From positions 2,356,001 to 2,420,000 of the forward strand of contig NZ_CP130613.1 in the NCBI RefSeq assembly GCF_030623445.1: a stretch of DNA of 64,000 bases. Reading direction: 5' to 3'. A program made the translations under genes and the position numbers. The stretch comes from Pseudogemmatithrix spongiicola (GTDB lineage Bacteria > Gemmatimonadota > Gemmatimonadetes > Gemmatimonadales > Gemmatimonadaceae). Shown here one piece after another: positions 1 through 10,192 of this stretch; the first letter of the stretch is position 1; each line of letters opens with the position of its first letter. The notes beneath the pieces were generated by a model, which did no database searches, was not told the DNA's origin, and was given only the letters and a program-made list of their open reading frames with translations.

Positions 1-51
1 GCTGCGCGGCCGCATCTTATGGAGTGGCCGCAGCAGAAGCCAACGTTAGGC
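1..51 (+). repeat. attC site, right part only (cut by window edge)
   Basis: Right half of an integron attC site. It shows the palindrome arm, the conserved ATCTTATGGAGTG segment, the CAGCAGAAGC arm and the terminal GTTAGGC box at 45-51. The left half lies before the window, so the array continues leftward. Confidence 0.85.
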
Positions 52-63
52 TGACCACCACGA

Positions 64-348
64 ATGGACCCTCACACCACTTACGCGTGGATCCTGCTCG
101 CAGTCCCGACGGCGGGCGCGCCGATCCAGACGGTCCGAGCGCGAGCGGAGATGCTGAACAAGTCGTCGCCCTCGGAGCGTGAGCTGCACGACAGCATTGC
201 GTGGCTATGCGAACACGGCTTCCTGGATGCGAGCGAAGATGGTGTGCGGTACACTGTCGCTGGTGCACAACTGGTAGCTGAAGCGTGGGCGAGCGATTCC
301 ATGTATGAGACGTGGAGTCGCGTCGCGCGGCGCCTGGCTCTGGTCTGA
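64..348 (+). CDS. Hypothetical cassette protein, winged-helix-like
   Basis: A 94-residue protein with ATG start 13 bp after the end of the preceding attC, as is usual for integron cassette genes. Residues about 37-75 (SERELHDSIAWLCEHGFL, then a beta-hairpin-like DGVRYTVAG) resemble the helix-helix-wing part of a winged-helix DNA-binding domain, but I recognise no named family. There is no signal peptide and no membrane segment. It is the only gene of its cassette; the stop lies 43 bp before the next attC. The function is unknown, and a small regulator is only a guess from the predicted fold. Confidence 0.6.
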   Translation: MDPHTTYAWILLAVPTAGAPIQTVRARAEMLNKSSPSERELHDSIAWLCEHGFLDASEDGVRYTVAGAQLVAEAWASDSMYETWSRVARRLALV

Positions 349-391
349 TAGTCCGCCCATATGACTGCCCGTTGACCTGCGGCGCGCGGCA

Positions 392-526
392 GCCTAACGA
401 CGCTTGCTGCCGACAAGCGCGGGTGCGGTAGCGGTTGTGGGGCCGCTGCTCCACTATATGTAAGGTCTGCAGCGGCCCCACAACCGCATTCTATTGGAGC
501 GCTTGCAGCAGAAGCACACGTTATCG
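392..526 (+). repeat. attC site 1, long class (135 bp)
   Basis: Left box GCCTAAC and right box GTTATCG. The outer arms CTTGCTGCCGAC and CAGCAGAAGC can pair imperfectly. The inner palindrome is GCGGTTGTGGGGCC...GGCCCCACAACCGC. This box/arm/palindrome order defines attC sites throughout the window. Confidence 0.93.
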
Positions 527-763
527 CGACTTGTGCCGGGGGACAGGCGATTCGCAGCATTCGCGTCGCGAGCAGTGCGTGGTGATCCGCGGGTTCAGCG
601 ATGGTGCGTTTGGGGTCCGCTCCGAACGGTGCTGCGCGTGGGTGTCCCGCCAGACTTCGCGACCTACGGTCGGATCCTGGCGGACGGCCCAGGCCGCTCG
701 ACGGGCATCGCCTACGCATCCCGCGCGGTTTGTGCGCTCCGCCGCGCGCGCCGACGCCGCGCG
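527..763 (+). other. Cassette without a convincing gene (diverged copy)
   Basis: A 237-bp cassette body between two attC sites. One frame is open across it, entering from the attC and ending at the TAA of the next attC (Arg-rich, about 78 residues from a GTG). The composition is unlike a real protein and no ribosome-binding site is evident. Two further copies at 26704-26940 and 45880-46116 are identical to each other and differ from this one at scattered bases. It could encode a small RNA or a short basic protein; I cannot decide. Confidence 0.5.
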
Positions 764-902
764 CGATAACGACGCTTGCTGCCGACAGCTGCGGCTAGGG
801 AAGCAGTTGTGGGGCGGCCACCCTGTAGGGCATGGGACGGCCTAGCGGCCGCCCCACAACTGCATCTTATTGAAGCAGCTGCAGCAGAAGCTCACGTTAT
901 AC
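764..902 (+). repeat. attC site 2, long class (139 bp)
   Basis: Left box CGATAAC, right box GTTATAC, inner palindrome GCAGTTGTGGGGCGGCC with its complement. One arm base differs from most sites (CAGAAGCTCAC). Confidence 0.93.
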
Positions 903-934
903 TGACCACGATTACTTGGTGACCCGCCCGGCTA

Positions 935-2164
935 ATGTCCCATGATGCACGCGACACCGAGGAGCGCCTCCGTAGTTGGCTGGATGGCAATCAGCCGGCC
1001 CGCGAGCGTCTTTGCCTCCACTTGCTTTCGCTCGATCGTCGGTTCACACAGATCAAGCCCGTTCAGCCAAAGGGCGGCCCTGATGGTGGGCGCGACCTCG
1101 AAGCGCGTTTCGACAATATCGGCCCCGCTCGCGGTGGGATCGGGTTTCGCAACTCGCCGAGCGATTCTTCGACAGATTTTCGTTGGGTGAAGTCGAAGCT
1201 TGCTGACGACCTCTCCAGCGCACTGACGAATGAACCGCGCTTAGTCGCCTTTGCGTTCTTCACGAACGTACGGCTGACGGTCGGTCAGAGACAGAAGCTC
1301 GAGGAACTCGCCAGGACGAAGACCACCGCACAGCTTGAGTTATATGACCGCGAGCGTATGCGGGTGCTTCTCGATGGCGTCGAAGGTTTAGCCGCGAGAT
1401 ACCAGTTCCTGCAGATTCCGCTGAGCGCACCCGAGCAGGCTGCATTCTTCTCACGCTGGGGATCAGACCTTGAGGCAATGGTCACGAGGTCGTTCACGAA
1501 GGTTGATGAGCGCCTGCGTCGTATTGAGTTCTTGCAGGAGTCACAGCGCCCACTGACGCAGTTGGCGTTCCACATCGTCCTTGCTTCCGCCACGCCCATA
1601 TCCGACCTGCCACATGTTCGGGCCATGCTGCACATCTCGCGCTTCACTGGCGACCTGCGCCGCAATCGGTGGAACCTCGCGGTGTGCAACAATTCACCAG
1701 ATCGCTCGCTGCCCAGCTGCGGTCAAGGTCCGTGCGTTGGCGGTGCGTTCTGGCATGAGGACGCCGCCACGCCGCTTGGCACCTTCGCCTCAACGTGGCC
1801 AGACCCGTTCCGAATCATCGCATCGCACGGCGGAGTAAGTGCGTGGCTCGACGACAGTCAGCTCTCTCGACTTGCTGATTTGGACGAAGCTTCATTTGCT
1901 TTCTTTATGAATCGCAAGCTTTGGGAACGCGTTGGTCGGATTGACATCTTTGCGAACGACTACTTAGTGTGGACGGCATCCGTTAGCGAGCTCAGTGACG
2001 ATCCTCCGAATGCTCAGCCAGAGCTGCCGTGGCAGTTCAGCGCGGATGAGCTTGCTGACGAGTGGGTGCGCGTTATGCCGCGAGGGTACACCGGCTCGCT
2101 AAACTTCACATCATCAACCCCGCTCCGGCTGATTGAAGCCGAGCAGATGAGACGCCGTGACTAG
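935..2164 (+). CDS. Hypothetical protein with PD-(D/E)XK-like N-terminus
   Basis: A 409-residue protein, alone in its cassette. Residues 47-56 read GGPDGGRDLE, typical of the PD-(D/E)XK nuclease core found in restriction and DNA-repair enzymes. The expected Q/E-x-K partner is less clear; the region VKSKL near residue 88 is the best candidate. Residues 105-150 (AFAFFTNVRLT..., ELYDRERMRVLLDG) look like the following strands and helices of the same fold. The C-terminal 200 residues have no recognised domain. No signal peptide or membrane segment is seen. Anti-phage or restriction activity is an inference from the motif and from the cassette setting. Confidence 0.7.
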   Translation: MSHDARDTEERLRSWLDGNQPARERLCLHLLSLDRRFTQIKPVQPKGGPDGGRDLEARFDNIGPARGGIGFRNSPSDSSTDFRWVKSKLADDLSSALTNEPRLVAFAFFTNVRLTVGQRQKLEELARTKTTAQLELYDRERMRVLLDGVEGLAARYQFLQIPLSAPEQAAFFSRWGSDLEAMVTRSFTKVDERLRRIEFLQESQRPLTQLAFHIVLASATPISDLPHVRAMLHISRFTGDLRRNRWNLAVCNNSPDRSLPSCGQGPCVGGAFWHEDAATPLGTFASTWPDPFRIIASHGGVSAWLDDSQLSRLADLDEASFAFFMNRKLWERVGRIDIFANDYLVWTASVSELSDDPPNAQPELPWQFSADELADEWVRVMPRGYTGSLNFTSSTPLRLIEAEQMRRRD

Positions 2165-2172
2165 CGCGCGCA

Positions 2173-2307
2173 GTATAACGACGCTTGCTGCCGATGAACG
2201 CGGTGCGGAGTGGGTTTGGCGGGGCCGCCGTGATGCCCTGGGCTGGTTGCGGCGGCCCCGCCAAACCCTTCTTATTGGAGCGTTCACAGCAGAAGCACAC
2301 GTTATGT
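2173..2307 (+). repeat. attC site 3, long class (135 bp)
   Basis: Left box GTATAAC, right box GTTATGT. The inner palindrome GGGTTTGGCGGGGCCGCC with its complement is a different palindrome family from the GTTGTGGGG sites. The loop CCCTGGGC corresponds to the place where an IS481 copy has entered attC site 22. Confidence 0.92.
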
Positions 2308-2342
2308 TGACCCGCGCGTTCATACGCATCGGAGATTCCTGA

Positions 2343-3068
2343 ATGCGACATGCTCTGGCCGCGCTCTTCGTGCTCGGACTCGTCAACGGCGCCGCGCACG
2401 CACAGCAGGCAGCCCGCCCGTACCCTGACTTGCTGCAGGCTGGCACCGACACCCTGTACCAGTACTTGGTGCAGGGCGCCGACACCACCTTCATCGGTAC
2501 CGTCGTGGATGTCATCGAACGCGTCTCCCTGAATGGGCGCGCGGTGATCCGACGGATCTACTCGAGCGACAGCCGCTTGAGCGGCGGCACCCGCGATACC
2601 ATCATCGACGACGCGGCAACGCTCCGACCGGTGCGTACCGCGAGCTACTCGACGCGCGCCATCGAGAAGGTCGAGTATGGACCGGATCGCGCGTCAGGGT
2701 GGATCCGGCAGCCGAACGGCGACTCGTTGCGCATCGACGTTGCGGTCCCTCCGCAGGTGTACGCCGCTTCGAGCTTCGACGTCGTGATTCGCGCCTCCGA
2801 GCTCGACGATGGTTGGAGCGCAACCGTTCCCGCCTTCGTCGCCTCGAGCCGCGTGGTCGTTCCGATGACCGCCCGCGTTGTGCGCGAAGAGCGGATCGAC
2901 GAGTGGGAGTGCTGGCGCGTAGACGCTGAGTACATGGGAATGCCGGTCACCTTCTGGGTTGAGCGCGAGACCCGAAGGCTTTGTCGGCAGGAAATGCGCC
3001 CGCGAGTGGGCCTCTCCCTGCTCTACACTCGCCGTGCCCCTCGCGCGCCACGCCGAGGGGCAACATAA
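2343..3068 (+). CDS. Exported hypothetical protein
   Basis: A 241-residue protein with a clear N-terminal signal peptide (charged start, hydrophobic ALAALFVLGLV, cleavage after AHA). The mature part is beta-rich and resembles the periplasmic proteins of DUF3108 type that bind or process surface lipids; that resemblance is weak. It is the sole gene of its cassette. The stop codon TAA (3066-3068) lies inside the left box of the next attC, the hallmark arrangement for cassette genes in this array. Secreted cassette proteins of this kind recur at 27859, 41550, 42575, 44153 and 49534. Confidence 0.7.
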   Translation: MRHALAALFVLGLVNGAAHAQQAARPYPDLLQAGTDTLYQYLVQGADTTFIGTVVDVIERVSLNGRAVIRRIYSSDSRLSGGTRDTIIDDAATLRPVRTASYSTRAIEKVEYGPDRASGWIRQPNGDSLRIDVAVPPQVYAASSFDVVIRASELDDGWSATVPAFVASSRVVVPMTARVVREERIDEWECWRVDAEYMGMPVTFWVERETRRLCRQEMRPRVGLSLLYTRRAPRAPRRGAT

Positions 3069-3200
3069 CGACGCTTGCTGCCGACAGCCGCGGCTAGTGA
3101 GGCAGTTGTGGGGCAGCCGCGTTATGATGCATGGGACAGCCTGCGGCTGCCCCACAACTGCTTTTTATGGAAGCGGCTGCAGCAGAAGCACACGTTATAC
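3063..3200 (+). repeat. attC site 4, long class (138 bp)
   Basis: Left box ACATAAC overlapping the stop codon of the preceding gene; right box GTTATAC; inner palindrome GCAGTTGTGGGGCAGCCGC with complement. Confidence 0.93.
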
Positions 3201-3265
3201 CGAGCCGTGCAAGCGGACAGCTATTGGGCTATCTTGATTCGACGCCTCGACACCGGACGAGACCT

Positions 3266-3502
3266 ATGGTGCGCTCCCCCGATACCCTAGAACGCGAACT
3301 CCTGCACCTGCCGAAGGCCGACCGTGCGCGGCTGGCACAGGTGCTGCTCGCGAGCCTCCACGCGGAAGAGGCCGCGGCCTCGCCTGCCGAGGTCGAGGCC
3401 GCTTGGGAAGCAGAGATCGCGCGCCGCGTGGACGAGTTGCGCAGCGGGACCGTGGCCGGCATCCCCGCGGAGCAAGTATTCGCGGAAGTACTCGACCGAT
3501 AA
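3266..3502 (+). CDS. Antitoxin, addiction-module component family
   Basis: A 78-residue protein. The N-terminus MVRSPDTLERELLHLPKADR, the RLAQVLLASL helix and the C-terminal segment VDELRSGTVAGIPAEQVFAEV match the addiction-module component family (TIGR02574-like), antitoxins paired with RelE/ParE toxins. The DNA-binding or dimer helix is N-terminal; the charged tail would cover the toxin. The toxin gene starts 8 bp after its stop, forming one operon. An almost identical copy (one silent difference) lies at 16723-16959. ATG 3266 was chosen over upstream in-frame starts because those lie inside the attC. Confidence 0.85.
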   Translation: MVRSPDTLERELLHLPKADRARLAQVLLASLHAEEAAASPAEVEAAWEAEIARRVDELRSGTVAGIPAEQVFAEVLDR

Positions 3503-3510
3503 GCCCGGCC

Positions 3511-3831
3511 GTGCTGCGGTCGGTCGTTTTCCATCCCGAAGCCCGAATCGAGTTCCGCGCCGCGGTCGCTGAGTACGAGGCAGAGCGCGACGGGCTGGGG
3601 CGCGCGATGGCCCGAGAGGTGCGCGAGCTGGTCGAGCTCGCGCGCGCGTTCCCCCAGATGGGATCGCCCTACTCCGTGCCAGGGGTTCGTCGGCTCTTCC
3701 CCCGCACGTTCCCGTACGCCCTCGCCTATCTCGTAGTGGACGACACCTTGTTCATCGTGGCCGTCGCGCACGGCCGGCGCGAGCCCGACTACTGGCACAA
3801 ACGGCTCTCGGCACCGACGGGGCCGGTATAA
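3511..3831 (+). CDS. Toxin, RelE/ParE superfamily
   Basis: A 106-residue protein beginning at GTG. The order is characteristic of RelE/ParE toxins: VVFHPEARIEFRAAVAEYEAE, a long helix with an Arg/Glu-rich face, the strand pair VRRLFPRTFPYALAYLVVDDTLFIVAVAHGRR, and a short tail. Known members either cleave mRNA at the ribosome or poison gyrase; the subtype cannot be told from sequence alone. It is the second gene of the operon with the antitoxin at 3266. The stop codon (3829-3831) is part of the next attC left box. The copy at 16968-17288 encodes an identical protein. Confidence 0.85.
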   Translation: MLRSVVFHPEARIEFRAAVAEYEAERDGLGRAMAREVRELVELARAFPQMGSPYSVPGVRRLFPRTFPYALAYLVVDDTLFIVAVAHGRREPDYWHKRLSAPTGPV

Positions 3832-3921
3832 CGACGCTTGCTGCCGACGGCCACTTTTCGGTAGCGCGGGCTGCGCCCGCGCGTTCTATTGGAGTGTCCG
3901 CAGCAGAAGCTCACGTTAGCC
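3826..3921 (+). repeat. attC site 5, short class (96 bp)
   Basis: Left box GTATAAC, right box GTTAGCC. The short central palindrome GCGCGGGCTGCGCCCGCGC replaces the long GTTGTGGGG type. The outer arms are the same as in the long class. Confidence 0.93.
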
Positions 3922-3926
3922 AGACA

Positions 3927-5805
<1,879 letters not shown>

Positions 5806-5817
5806 GGGGTTCTCCAC

Positions 5818-6195
5818 TCAGTAGAAGAAGGGGGCGACATACGGAAAGACGAGCGCAACACCGAGCAAGGCCACCACGGCCCAGAAGAGGACCTTGTACG
5901 TCCGGCTGACCGCCGGGACCGCGCAGATCTCTCCGGGCAAGCACTCGCCGGCGGGGGGGAAGATTCTACGGTGCGCAAAATACACGGCCAGAAGCGCGAC
6001 CCCGATGAAGACTGGCCGAAACGGTTCGAGCGCCGTGAGATTCCCGATCCAGGCGCCGCTGACACCGAGCATGAGTAGCACCAGCGGACCGAGGCAGCAG
6101 GCGGATGCGAGCAGGGCGGCGACTCCGCCCGCGAGGAGAGCGCCGCGTCCAGACGATGCAGTCCCGGTCGATTCTGGCTTTCCGAGGGTATCCAT
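5818..6195 (-). CDS. merT: Mercuric ion transporter, inner membrane
   Basis: A 125-residue membrane protein with three hydrophobic segments. The Hg2+-binding Cys-Cys is at 33-34 in the first ([16 protein letters not shown]) and a second pair (ECLPGEIC) lies in the cytoplasmic loop, the layout of MerT. It receives Hg2+ from MerP and delivers it to MerA. The start ATG 6195 lies just downstream of the mer promoter. An upstream in-frame ATG (6234) lies inside the -35 element and is rejected. Confidence 0.93.
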   Translation of the reverse strand: MDTLGKPESTGTASSGRGALLAGGVAALLASACCLGPLVLLMLGVSGAWIGNLTALEPFRPVFIGVALLAVYFAHRRIFPPAGECLPGEICAVPAVSRTYKVLFWAVVALLGVALVFPYVAPFFY

Positions 6196-6203
6196 ACCTG
6201 TTA

Positions 6204-6234
6204 ACCTTACAACCGTACCGAAGTACGGAGTCAA
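6204..6234 (-). promoter_or_regulatory. mer operator-promoter (MerR-type)
   Basis: Leftward promoter with -35 TTGACT (6234-6229) and -10 TAAGGT (6209-6204), separated by an over-long 19-bp spacer. The spacer holds the dyad CCGTACTTCGGTACGG (6228-6213). This spacing and dyad are the classic signature of MerR-activated promoters, in which MerR untwists the DNA when Hg2+ binds. Confidence 0.9.
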
Positions 6235-6245
6235 GAGGAGGCCGT

Positions 6246-6704
6246 ATGCCCGTGCAGGAGTTCACCATCGGCGCCTTCGCGGCATCTGCCGGCGTAAGCG
6301 TGGAAACGATCCGGTTCTACCAACGCCGCGGACTCATTCGCGAGCCATCGCGATTGTTCGGGCGGATACGCCGCTACCACGCGGAGGACGTCTCTCGAGT
6401 GCGCTTCGTGAGGTCGGCGCAAGGCCTGGGCTTCAGTCTGGACGAGATCGCGGGCCTGCTCCGCTTGGAGGATGGAACGCACTGCAACGAAGCACGCACC
6501 GTCGCGGAAGAGAAGCTCGCCGGAGTGCGGACGAAGCTGGTCGACCTTCAGCGCATCGAGGCGGTGTTGGGCGAGCTCGTGGAAGAATGCTGCGAGGCCA
6601 CGGGCAACGTGCGATGTCCGCTTATCGACGCGCTGCAGCATGAGCGCGGAGATGAAACACAGACCCCGACGTCGACTCGTCGGCTGCGACGCGCCGCTGG
6701 CTAA
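6246..6704 (+). CDS. merR: Mercury-responsive transcription regulator
   Basis: A 152-residue MerR-family regulator. The winged HTH is at residues 6-50 ([39 protein letters not shown]), followed by the long dimerisation helix and three conserved Hg2+-ligand positions: Cys in GTHCNEA, in EECCEA and in NVRCPLI. It represses and activates the divergent merTPA promoter, whose dyad lies 18 bp upstream of its start. An AAGAGGAGG ribosome-binding site precedes ATG 6246. The stop codon TAA is fused to the left box of the following attC, exactly as for ordinary cassette genes. Confidence 0.95.
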   Translation: MPVQEFTIGAFAASAGVSVETIRFYQRRGLIREPSRLFGRIRRYHAEDVSRVRFVRSAQGLGFSLDEIAGLLRLEDGTHCNEARTVAEEKLAGVRTKLVDLQRIEAVLGELVEECCEATGNVRCPLIDALQHERGDETQTPTSTRRLRRAAG

Positions 6705-6793
6705 CGAAAGTTGGTGCAGATGGCCGCGCTATTGATGGCGGCCGCTCCGCGGCCGCATTATTGGAGCGTCCACAGCACAACTCGACGTTATGC
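6699..6793 (+). repeat. attC site 6, degenerate short class (95 bp)
   Basis: Left box GGCTAAC overlaps the merR stop; right box GTTATGC; palindrome GCGGCCGCTCCGCGGCCGC. The arms have drifted (GAAAGTTGGTGCAGATGG and CAGCACAACTCGAC instead of CTTGCTGCCGACGG and CAGCAGAAGCACAC). Confidence 0.75.
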
Positions 6794-6977
6794 CGACCGA
6801 GCACCGCTCGCAGTTCGCGTTTCGAACGAATCATACGCGACTACGCAAAGTCCGTGGCGGGCGACTCACGGACCATCACACGATTGCCACTCTTGCTCGA
6901 CCGTCGCGCGTTCTGCCATCGACGGCTCACTGGGCAGGGCTAGCGCCACGGCCTCGGGTAACGTAGCTTACGGTTCG

Positions 6978-7394
6978 ATGCATCATTTTCGTCTCCGTAG
7001 TTTGCGCGGCCTTTCTGCGCTCGTGATCACCCTTTCCTTCGGTCTCCTCACGACCGAATCTATGCTTGCGGACGTCCACGACGGCGACGCGACGCACGAG
7101 GAGCTGACGCGAATCGAGGGTGCTGCGCGACACAACGCGACGCACGTTGCGCACGGAGATCGCGAGGGCGGCTCGATGAACCACGCGGACGATCATCCGG
7201 GCGAGCGTGCGCCTGATGACGCGGGACACGACCGGCACACGTGCCATCACGCGCACGTGCACAGCGGTTGGTTCCATAAGGACGAAGCGTTGAACGGCTG
7301 TGCCTCCGCAGAGCACGAATCGCCGATTGCGTTGCGAAAGCGTATTCCCGCGAGTTGGGACGCCCAACCGCAGCTCCGACCGCCCATCGGCTGA
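6978..7394 (+). CDS. Exported histidine-rich protein, putative metal binder
   Basis: A 138-residue protein with a signal-peptide-like N-terminus (LRGLSALVITLSFGLLTTESMLA). The mature region has many His and Asp residues (HNATHVAHGD, MNHADDHPGE, HDRHTCHHAHVH), typical of periplasmic metal buffers near Czc-type efflux genes (CzcI- or CzcE-like in role, not clearly homologous). It is the first gene of the rightward metal cluster, 124 bp before czcC. Binding of Zn, Co or Cd in the periplasm is inferred from composition and neighbours. Confidence 0.65.
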   Translation: MHHFRLRSLRGLSALVITLSFGLLTTESMLADVHDGDATHEELTRIEGAARHNATHVAHGDREGGSMNHADDHPGERAPDDAGHDRHTCHHAHVHSGWFHKDEALNGCASAEHESPIALRKRIPASWDAQPQLRPPIG

Positions 7395-7518
7395 GTCTCC
7401 CGCGGCGCTGACCCCCAGCCACGACGGCTGAGGCGTTCGAACTCGCGCTGCGTGCCCGCCATCGGCGGGCCCCAACAGATCTCGTCGGCCGACCCGTTCG
7501 ACACCGCGCTCAGGCGCG

Positions 7519-8991
7519 ATGGTGCCGCTCCGCATCGCGGAACGCGCGCCGTTGCGTCCGACGCACTCGAGCGTGGCGTGCGATGAGATCCTTCGGAGAC
7601 TCACGCACGTGTCCCGTGGAATCCCCTCGATCCCGTTCTTCTCAGCGTCTCTGACGCTGCTCTCCCTGCTTGGCGGAACGATCGTCACGCGGTCGGCGAA
7701 CGCACAGTCCCCCGCGGCGTCGGCGCGCGCCGACACACTCGTCCTCGCCCTCGACGATATCCAACGGCTCGCTATCGGACGAAGTCCCACACTCCTCGGC
7801 GTTCGCCAGGAGACGGCGATCGCGCGCGGCGCGCTGCGCCAGACGCGCGTGCTGCGATCGAATCCCGAGCTGGCGGTACAGTCCGCCGGAGGAGCGCTCG
7901 GGAGCGCCGCCGACCAACTGGAGTTGACGGTGCTGCAGGAGATCGAGTTCGCAGGGCAGCGCGGCTTGCGTATCGATGCCGCGCGGATCGGGCTCGGGCG
8001 CACCGCGTTCGACGTGCAGGATGCGGCCCGCCTCACGATCGCCGAGGCGAGCGCCGGTTTCTATCGCGCGGTCGCCGCCGATCGTCGGCTCGAGGTAGCA
8101 GCGGAGGCACTCGCGCTCGTGGAGCGATTGCTCGCCGCGGTGCGGATCCAGGTACGTGAAGGCGAGATCAGCCGACTCGAGGCGAATCTCGCCGAGATCG
8201 AGGCCGGACGCGCACGCGGCCGCGTGCTGAGCGCGCGCCGCGCCGCGGTGAGCGCCGAACTCGAGCTCCGTCTGCTCGTCGGGCTCGATGCCGACACACC
8301 GCTCCGCTTGGTGGCGGACTCGACCGCCGCGTTGCTCACGGACATCGACGCGCTGTCCGGCGACTCCCTCCTCGCGCTCGCGCTCGTCGGTCGTCCCGAT
8401 CTCGCCGCGACCGGAGAGGCGGTGCGGGAGGCGGAGACGCTGCGCGCACTCGGCCGGCGGGAGGCGTTCCCGAACTTGCGCATCGGCGTGGGAGGGATCC
8501 GGTCGCCGAACGACGGCTCGGTGCAGTTCGGTCCTGCCTTCGGACTGACCCTTCCGTTCTTCAATCGGAACCAAGGACTCGGCGACCAGCGCCGCGCACT
8601 CGTGGACCAAGCGCAGTTCGCGCGTCGCTCAGCGCTGCTGCGTGTCGAGACCGATGTGACCGTCGCCGAGCGGGCGTATCGCGCCGCGGCGGAAGAGGCG
8701 CGGGTCTATGAGTTCGAGGTCCTCGCGCGGGCGCATGAGAACGCCGCGCTCCTCGAGACCGCGTATGGCGCGGGCAAGATCGACCTCTCGACCCTCCTCC
8801 TCCTCCGCAACCAGCTGCTCGATGCCGAGTTCGGCTTCTGGGACGCTTGGCTCGCCCAGCGCGAGGCGCTCGTGCAACTCGATGCCGCGACCGGCCGGCT
8901 CACCCCGTCCGCCGCCTCACTCCAGCCCATCGATCCCGCGGCGATCCGCCGGCAGGACTCGACCACACCCATCGTCAGGAACACCCCGTGA
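7519..8991 (+). CDS. czcC: Outer-membrane efflux protein, CzcC/TolC family
   Basis: About 490 residues (or 460 from the in-frame GTG at 7609, which fits the signal peptide better: FFSASLTLLSLLGGTIV then SANAQ). Two TolC-type repeats follow, with helical segments such as LAIGRSPTLLGVRQETAIARGALRQ and FGPAFGLTLPFFNRNQG, the family's conserved central region. It forms the outer-membrane channel of a tripartite heavy-metal exporter with the two next genes. The stop overlaps the start of czcB (GTGA). Confidence 0.88.
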   Translation: MVPLRIAERAPLRPTHSSVACDEILRRLTHVSRGIPSIPFFSASLTLLSLLGGTIVTRSANAQSPAASARADTLVLALDDIQRLAIGRSPTLLGVRQETAIARGALRQTRVLRSNPELAVQSAGGALGSAADQLELTVLQEIEFAGQRGLRIDAARIGLGRTAFDVQDAARLTIAEASAGFYRAVAADRRLEVAAEALALVERLLAAVRIQVREGEISRLEANLAEIEAGRARGRVLSARRAAVSAELELRLLVGLDADTPLRLVADSTAALLTDIDALSGDSLLALALVGRPDLAATGEAVREAETLRALGRREAFPNLRIGVGGIRSPNDGSVQFGPAFGLTLPFFNRNQGLGDQRRALVDQAQFARRSALLRVETDVTVAERAYRAAAEEARVYEFEVLARAHENAALLETAYGAGKIDLSTLLLLRNQLLDAEFGFWDAWLAQREALVQLDAATGRLTPSAASLQPIDPAAIRRQDSTTPIVRNTP

Positions 8992-10175
8992 CCCAGCGTC
9001 TCAACCTCCAGCGACCGCGGCCGGTCGTGCTGCTCTTCGCCCTCGTCGTCGGCGTTGTCTCCCTTGCGTGCGGCGGTGGCGAGGCCACCGCGGACAGCGC
9101 GGCACCACTCGCGGCGGACTCGACGGCCGAGTCCGACGTGGTCGTACTCGACACGACGTCCATCCGACTAGGCGGCATTCGCGTCGCCGTCGTGGATTCG
9201 ATCACCACGAGCGGCCTCCAGGTCACTGGCGCCATCACGTATGATGCCAACCGCGTGAGCCACGTCGGCTCGCGTACCGAAGCGCGCGTGCTGGCGGTGC
9301 GCGCCGACCTCGGCGCGCGCGTCGGTGGCGACGCGGTGCTCGCGATGCTCGAGAGCGCGGACGTCGGACAGTTGCGCGCCGAGGAGCGCCAGGGCGAGGA
9401 GTTGGTCGCGATCGCAAAGGAGAACTTCGCGCGCGAACAGCGTCTCGAGTCCCAAGGCATCTCGAGCCGGAAGGAGTTGCTGCTCGCTGAAGCCGAGCTG
9501 CGTCGCAGCGAGGCGGCGCTTCGCAGCACGGAGGAACGGCTGGCCGTGCTCGGCGCTGCGCACGATCACGGGGCGGGAGCCGCCTACAGTCTGGTCGCGC
9601 CCTTCGCGGGCACCGTCGTCGCGCGCAACGTCAGTCTCGGTGAGGTCGTCGGGCCGACCGACGTGTTGTTCACGGTGGCCGATCTGTCCGTGGTCTGGAT
9701 CGAACTCGACATTTTCGAGCGGGACTTCGCGCGTGTGCGCGCGGGGCAGTCGGTCGTCGTGACCGTGAGCGCATACCCCGGGCGGCGCTTCATCGGGCGC
9801 CTCGCGTATGTGGGCGAGGTGTTGGACGAGACCAAGCGCACGGTGCGTGCGCGTGTGGAGATCCCGAACGGGAACGCCGCGCTCAAGCCGGGGATGTTCG
9901 CGACCGCGAGCATCCAGGTGGGCGGGGGTGGTCCCGCGATGCCCGTGGTGCCGCAAGCCGCGGTCCAGGAAGTGGAGGGACGCCAAGTGGTGTTCGTGCC
10001 CGGCGACGCGCCGGGTGAGTTCCGGCCCGTACCGGTCGTCGTGGGCGAGACGGTGGACGGGGATCGCGTGATCATCCTCAGTGGTCTGCGACCGGGAAGT
10101 CGCGTGGTCATCGCTGGCGCGTTCGCGCTTCGGTCCGAACTCGCCAAGGGCGAGATCGGCGAGCACGGCCACTGA
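8988..10175 (+). CDS. czcB: Membrane-fusion protein of heavy-metal efflux, CzcB type
   Basis: A 395-residue periplasmic adaptor lipoprotein. A hydrophobic stretch ends in the lipobox VSLACG, giving a lipidated Cys near residue 25. A biotinyl-lipoyl half (VLAVRADLGARVGGDAVLAMLESADVGQLR), a coiled-coil hairpin with EERQGEELVAIAKENF, the second lipoyl half (SLVAPFAGTVVARNVSLGEVVG) and beta-barrel and membrane-proximal domains follow. It links CzcA to the outer-membrane CzcC. The GTG start is fixed by its overlap with the czcC stop and by the lipobox. Confidence 0.9.
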   Translation: MTQRLNLQRPRPVVLLFALVVGVVSLACGGGEATADSAAPLAADSTAESDVVVLDTTSIRLGGIRVAVVDSITTSGLQVTGAITYDANRVSHVGSRTEARVLAVRADLGARVGGDAVLAMLESADVGQLRAEERQGEELVAIAKENFAREQRLESQGISSRKELLLAEAELRRSEAALRSTEERLAVLGAAHDHGAGAAYSLVAPFAGTVVARNVSLGEVVGPTDVLFTVADLSVVWIELDIFERDFARVRAGQSVVVTVSAYPGRRFIGRLAYVGEVLDETKRTVRARVEIPNGNAALKPGMFATASIQVGGGGPAMPVVPQAAVQEVEGRQVVFVPGDAPGEFRPVPVVVGETVDGDRVIILSGLRPGSRVVIAGAFALRSELAKGEIGEHGH

Positions 10176-10192
10176 CCGCCAGAGGATCCCTC

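Noticed and set aside
494-769. 91-residue Arg-rich frame in the gene-poor cassette, starting inside attC
   Set aside because: It starts in the recombination site, lacks a ribosome-binding site and has shadow-like composition; kept only as an uncertain cassette body.
6195-6234. Upstream ATG for merT at 6234
   Set aside because: It lies in the -35 element of the mer promoter, so it cannot be in the transcript.
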